Origin: Porphyrobacter sp. ULC335 | GTDB lineage: Bacteria; Pseudomonadota; Alphaproteobacteria; Sphingomonadales; Sphingomonadaceae | Assembly (NCBI RefSeq): GCF_025917005.1 | Contig: NZ_CP078091.1 | Location: 2,294,001-2,358,000, forward strand | Length of the DNA stretch: 64,000 nt | Direction of reading: 5' to 3' | Shown here: one piece after another, positions 61,683 to 64,000 of the stretch | Position numbering within the stretch: position 1 is the first letter of the stretch | Layout: each line of letters starts with the position of its first letter | Translations under genes and position numbers: made by a program | Notes under the pieces: generated by a model | Seen by the model: only the letters and a program-made list of their open reading frames with translations | What the model was told of the DNA's origin: nothing | Databases searched by the model: none

Positions 61683-62547
61683 TGCGCGGCTGATAGCAGA
61701 GACGAATGAATGTGAAACGCGTCTCGCATCATTAGCCGATTCTCTTGCGCGTGATGGCGTCGCGCTGACCGGCTCCGCGCGCGACGGCGAAGTGCTGGAA
61801 CTGCATTGCGAGGGCGATGCCGCTACGGTGCTTGCCGCAATCGATGCGAACTTCGCGCCCGCCGATATGCTCGTGGCGCAGGGGGCTATCGCTATGCCGA
61901 AGCTGTTCGTCTCCGACATGGATTCGACCATGATCGGGCAGGAATGCATCGACGAGCTGGCCGATTACGCGGGGCTGAAGCCGGAAATCGCCGCCATTAC
62001 CGAGCGCGCGATGCAAGGCGAACTCGATTTCGAGGCCGCCTTGCGCGAACGCGTCGCCCTGCTCGAAGGGCTGGAGGAAAGCGCGATCCACGCCTGTCTG
62101 GCCGAACGGATCACCGCCACGCCGGGCGCGACGACGCTGGTGGCAACTCTTGCCGCGATGGGAACGCGCACGGTGCTGGTGACGGGCGGGTTCCACCATT
62201 TCGCTGATCCGGTGGCAGAAAAACTCGGCTTCCATCGTGTTGTCGGCAACCGGCTCGGCGTGGAAGGCGGCAAGCTTACCGGCGGGTTGATCGGCCCGAT
62301 CACTGACAGCGCGGTCAAGGCGGCGGTGCTGCGCGAGGAACTGGCGGGGCTGGGCGAGGGCGCGCACAGTTTGGCGACGGGCGACGGGGCGAATGATATT
62401 CCGATGATTGAAGCGGCGACCTATGGCTTTGCCTACCGCGCAAAGCCCAAGGCACGCGCTGCCGCCAATGGCCGCGTCGATCATGGCGATCTGACGGCTG
62501 TTCTTACCCTGCTTGGCATCCCTCGATCCGATTGGCGGGAGGACTGA
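61675..62547 (+). CDS. serB: phosphoserine phosphatase SerB
   Basis: Dephosphorylates phosphoserine in the last step of serine synthesis; HAD family. The 290-aa protein has an N-terminal ACT-like region (~1-70), then the catalytic [36 protein letters not shown], and [21 protein letters not shown] cut into the usual motifs. AGGAGA lies seven bases before the ATG. Its start codon is two bases from the miaA start codon on the other strand. Confidence 0.95.
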   Translation: MLIARLIAETNECETRLASLADSLARDGVALTGSARDGEVLELHCEGDAATVLAAIDANFAPADMLVAQGAIAMPKLFVSDMDSTMIGQECIDELADYAGLKPEIAAITERAMQGELDFEAALRERVALLEGLEESAIHACLAERITATPGATTLVATLAAMGTRTVLVTGGFHHFADPVAEKLGFHRVVGNRLGVEGGKLTGGLIGPITDSAVKAAVLREELAGLGEGAHSLATGDGANDIPMIEAATYGFAYRAKPKARAAANGRVDHGDLTAVLTLLGIPRSDWRED

Positions 62548-62582
62548 TCGCAGACCGCGCACGTTGCATCGCAAAAAGGGTT

Positions 62583-62610
62583 TTGATTGGCGTACCGAAT
62601 CGGCTATTAA
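62583..62610 (+). promoter_or_regulatory. predicted promoter of coq4
   Basis: TTGATT (62583-62588) and TATTAA (62605-62610) are separated by 16 bases, a good fit to a sigma-70 promoter, 57 bases before the coq4 ATG in the otherwise GC-rich serB-coq4 spacer. Confidence 0.5.
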
Positions 62611-62666
62611 CACTCATGTAAGCAAGCGGGGCTAGAAGCAGCCCATCTTGAAGGACCCGTATCCGC

Positions 62667-63509
62667 ATGACCCGATCAGCCCGTGATGCCTATAGCCAGA
62701 TGTTCGCCGCCGACGGCACCGTGCTGCTGCACCCCGATCGGGAGGCCGCGAAGTATCGCCCGCTGCGCGCGGTACGGAACTTCCAGAAGCTGATGAATGA
62801 CAAGGAAGACACCGCAGCAGTCTTCAAGATCTTCGAATCACTCCCCTCGAAGGACTTCCTGACGCGCGTCGCCGATCTCTCCCTGTCCGAACGCGGGGAG
62901 CACCTGCGATCGACCGAACCTTTCCTGCCCGAAATCCTCGACGATCACGCCGCCCTGCGCCGCACCCCTAAGGGCAGCCTTGCGCATGCCTATTGCGACT
63001 TCATGGAGGCCGAGGGGCTTTCGGCTGCGGGCTTGGTCGCCGAATCCGAACGCGCCGGGCGGCCGCGTTACCCCGATCTCGTCGAATGGTTCATCAACCG
63101 GTCGCGCGATACGCATGATCTGTTCCATATCCTCACCGGTTATGGCCGCGACGCTCTTGGCGAAGCCAGCGTGCTGCTGTTCACCCACGGCCAGTCGCCC
63201 AGTCAGGGCCACCTGCTGATCGGTTATGCCGGGGCAGCGAATATCAAGAAGATGGCGAAGGGCAGCCGCGCTCCGATCTTCGGCGCCGTGCGCGAGGCGC
63301 ATCGCACCGGCAAGGGCGCACCGCAGCTGATGGCGCAGCCGATCCGCCAGCTGCTCGAACGGCCGCTGGCAGACGTCCGCGCCGAGTTGCGCATTCCAGA
63401 GCCGCAGCAATATCGTGAATGTCACCGCATCTGGCAGGCCGAAGGGATCGACCCCTACAATCTGCTCGCCAGCAGCAAGCCTGCTGAACAGGAGCTGCTG
63501 GCGGCCTGA
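62667..63509 (+). CDS. coq4: Coq4-family protein, ubiquinone biosynthesis
   Basis: A 280-aa Coq4-like protein. In eukaryotes Coq4 organises the ubiquinone complex and supports C1 oxidative decarboxylation; alphaproteobacterial members are thought to act in ubiquinone synthesis. The metal-binding segment SRDTHDLFHILTGYGRDALG (HDxxH-type) is present, with LRAVRNFQKLMNDKEDT before it and LLIGYAGAANIKKM after. It has a predicted promoter upstream and converges on a nitroreductase gene 28 bases away. Confidence 0.9.
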   Translation: MTRSARDAYSQMFAADGTVLLHPDREAAKYRPLRAVRNFQKLMNDKEDTAAVFKIFESLPSKDFLTRVADLSLSERGEHLRSTEPFLPEILDDHAALRRTPKGSLAHAYCDFMEAEGLSAAGLVAESERAGRPRYPDLVEWFINRSRDTHDLFHILTGYGRDALGEASVLLFTHGQSPSQGHLLIGYAGAANIKKMAKGSRAPIFGAVREAHRTGKGAPQLMAQPIRQLLERPLADVRAELRIPEPQQYRECHRIWQAEGIDPYNLLASSKPAEQELLAA

Positions 63510-63537
63510 CGCCCCTGCGATGCTGGTCGACGCCGGG

Positions 63538-64000
63538 TCAGAGCCAGCTGCTGATTTTCTCGTAAGGCTTTTTCTTCAGCGCATGGGCCGGAACGGTAGC
63601 GTCAGGGGCAGGGTGCCCGACGACGACGATCATCACCGGTTTTTCCCATTCGGGACGCGCGCATACCTCGCGCAGGAAACCCATGGGTGAAGGCGTGTGG
63701 GTCAGTGTTGCAAGCCCGGCTTCATGCAAGGTTGCAAGCAGCATCCCGCAGGCAATTCCGACACTTTCGTTGACGTAGTAATTCTGGGTCACACCGTCCT
63801 CGGCGATGCCGCCTTTGCGCTGGGCGAAGACGACGATCAGCATCGGGGCCGTTTCAAGGAACGGCTTGTCCTCATCGGTGCCCAGATCTGCCAACGCTGC
63901 CAGCCATTCTTCGCTGGCTTTGGGATCGCTGCCGTCGGCGCCGTAGAAACGGCGTTCTTCGGCTTCGGCAGCCTCGCGGATGGCTCGCTTCTTTTCCGAT
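63538..64000 (-). CDS. nitroreductase family protein, 5' end beyond window
   Basis: C-terminal 153 residues of a nitroreductase-fold flavoprotein; the frame stays open to the window edge and the start lies outside. The visible part begins EKKRAIREAAEAEERRFYG and shows NYYVNESVGIACGMLLATLHEAGL, THTPSPMGFLREV and VVVGHPAPDAT, the order of FMN-binding nitroreductases. It probably reduces nitro or quinone compounds with NAD(P)H. The substrate is unknown. Confidence 0.87.
   Translation of the reverse strand, partial: SEKKRAIREAAEAEERRFYGADGSDPKASEEWLAALADLGTDEDKPFLETAPMLIVVFAQRKGGIAEDGVTQNYYVNESVGIACGMLLATLHEAGLATLTHTPSPMGFLREVCARPEWEKPVMIVVVGHPAPDATVPAHALKKKPYEKISSWL

Overview
The window is one contiguous stretch of a GC-rich alphaproteobacterial chromosome. 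Gene content and order point to Sphingomonadales, most likely Erythrobacteraceae (Erythrobacter/Porphyrobacter type): tkt-gap-pgk next to zapA, a Pseudomonas-type isocitrate lyase divergent from a RamB-like XRE regulator, a PrsK/PrsR exopolysaccharide control module, and an imuA-imuB-dnaE2 mutagenesis cassette. This is inferred from protein families; no 16S gene is present. Genes are tightly packed, often with 1-4 base overlaps, and no gene-free stretch exceeds 300 bases. There is no phage, IS element, integrase, rRNA or CRISPR array.

Layout. 1-0.8 kb: zapA operon (minus), with a possible 6S RNA 5' end at the window edge. 0.9-7.2 kb: central carbon genes tkt, gap, pgk, an NTF2-like protein, a thioesterase and class I FBP aldolase. 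7.2-11.7 kb: a lipoprotein, thiE, ydcF-like, a HAD dehalogenase, efp and suhB. 11.7-15.1 kb: a parS-like element, tRNA-Leu(CAA), an SLC13-type transporter and an M20 amidohydrolase. 15.2-18.6 kb: aceA and its divergent XRE regulator. 18.8-25.1 kb: polyprenyl glycosylphosphotransferase, prsK, prsR and a TPR lipoprotein. 25.1-28.8 kb: bile-acid-symporter-like protein, panB and an APC permease. 28.9-37.8 kb: SOS mutagenesis region. 38.5-45 kb: phosphate regulon phoR-pstCAB-phoU-phoB (minus). 45-51 kb: tRNA-Glu, recJ, accessory and hypothetical genes. 51-60.6 kb: branched-chain amino acid genes leuA, ilvC, ilvN and ilvB with secreted proteins between them (minus). 60.7-64 kb: miaA/serB, coq4 and a truncated nitroreductase.

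Regulation visible in the sequence. Two GAAC-N7-GAAC LexA boxes lie in front of imuA-imuB and in front of a radical-SAM/UdgX-fusion/dnaE2 operon. A near-consensus Pho box overlaps the phoR stop codon and faces pstC. A 16-codon leucine-rich leader peptide precedes leuA, suggesting ribosome-mediated attenuation. Repeated TTACA half-sites lie between aceA and its regulator.

The most unusual structure is a composite element present twice. Each copy has a 16-bp parS-like palindrome preceded by four or five copies of TAGACCCC (or close variants) at an exact 11-bp period, with identical spacing to the palindrome. One copy is at 11.7 kb; the other, in inverted orientation, is at 39.4 kb between phoU and phoB. 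I know of no described function for this arrangement. It suggests a ParB loading site with a phased accessory-protein array, and places the window in an origin-proximal region.
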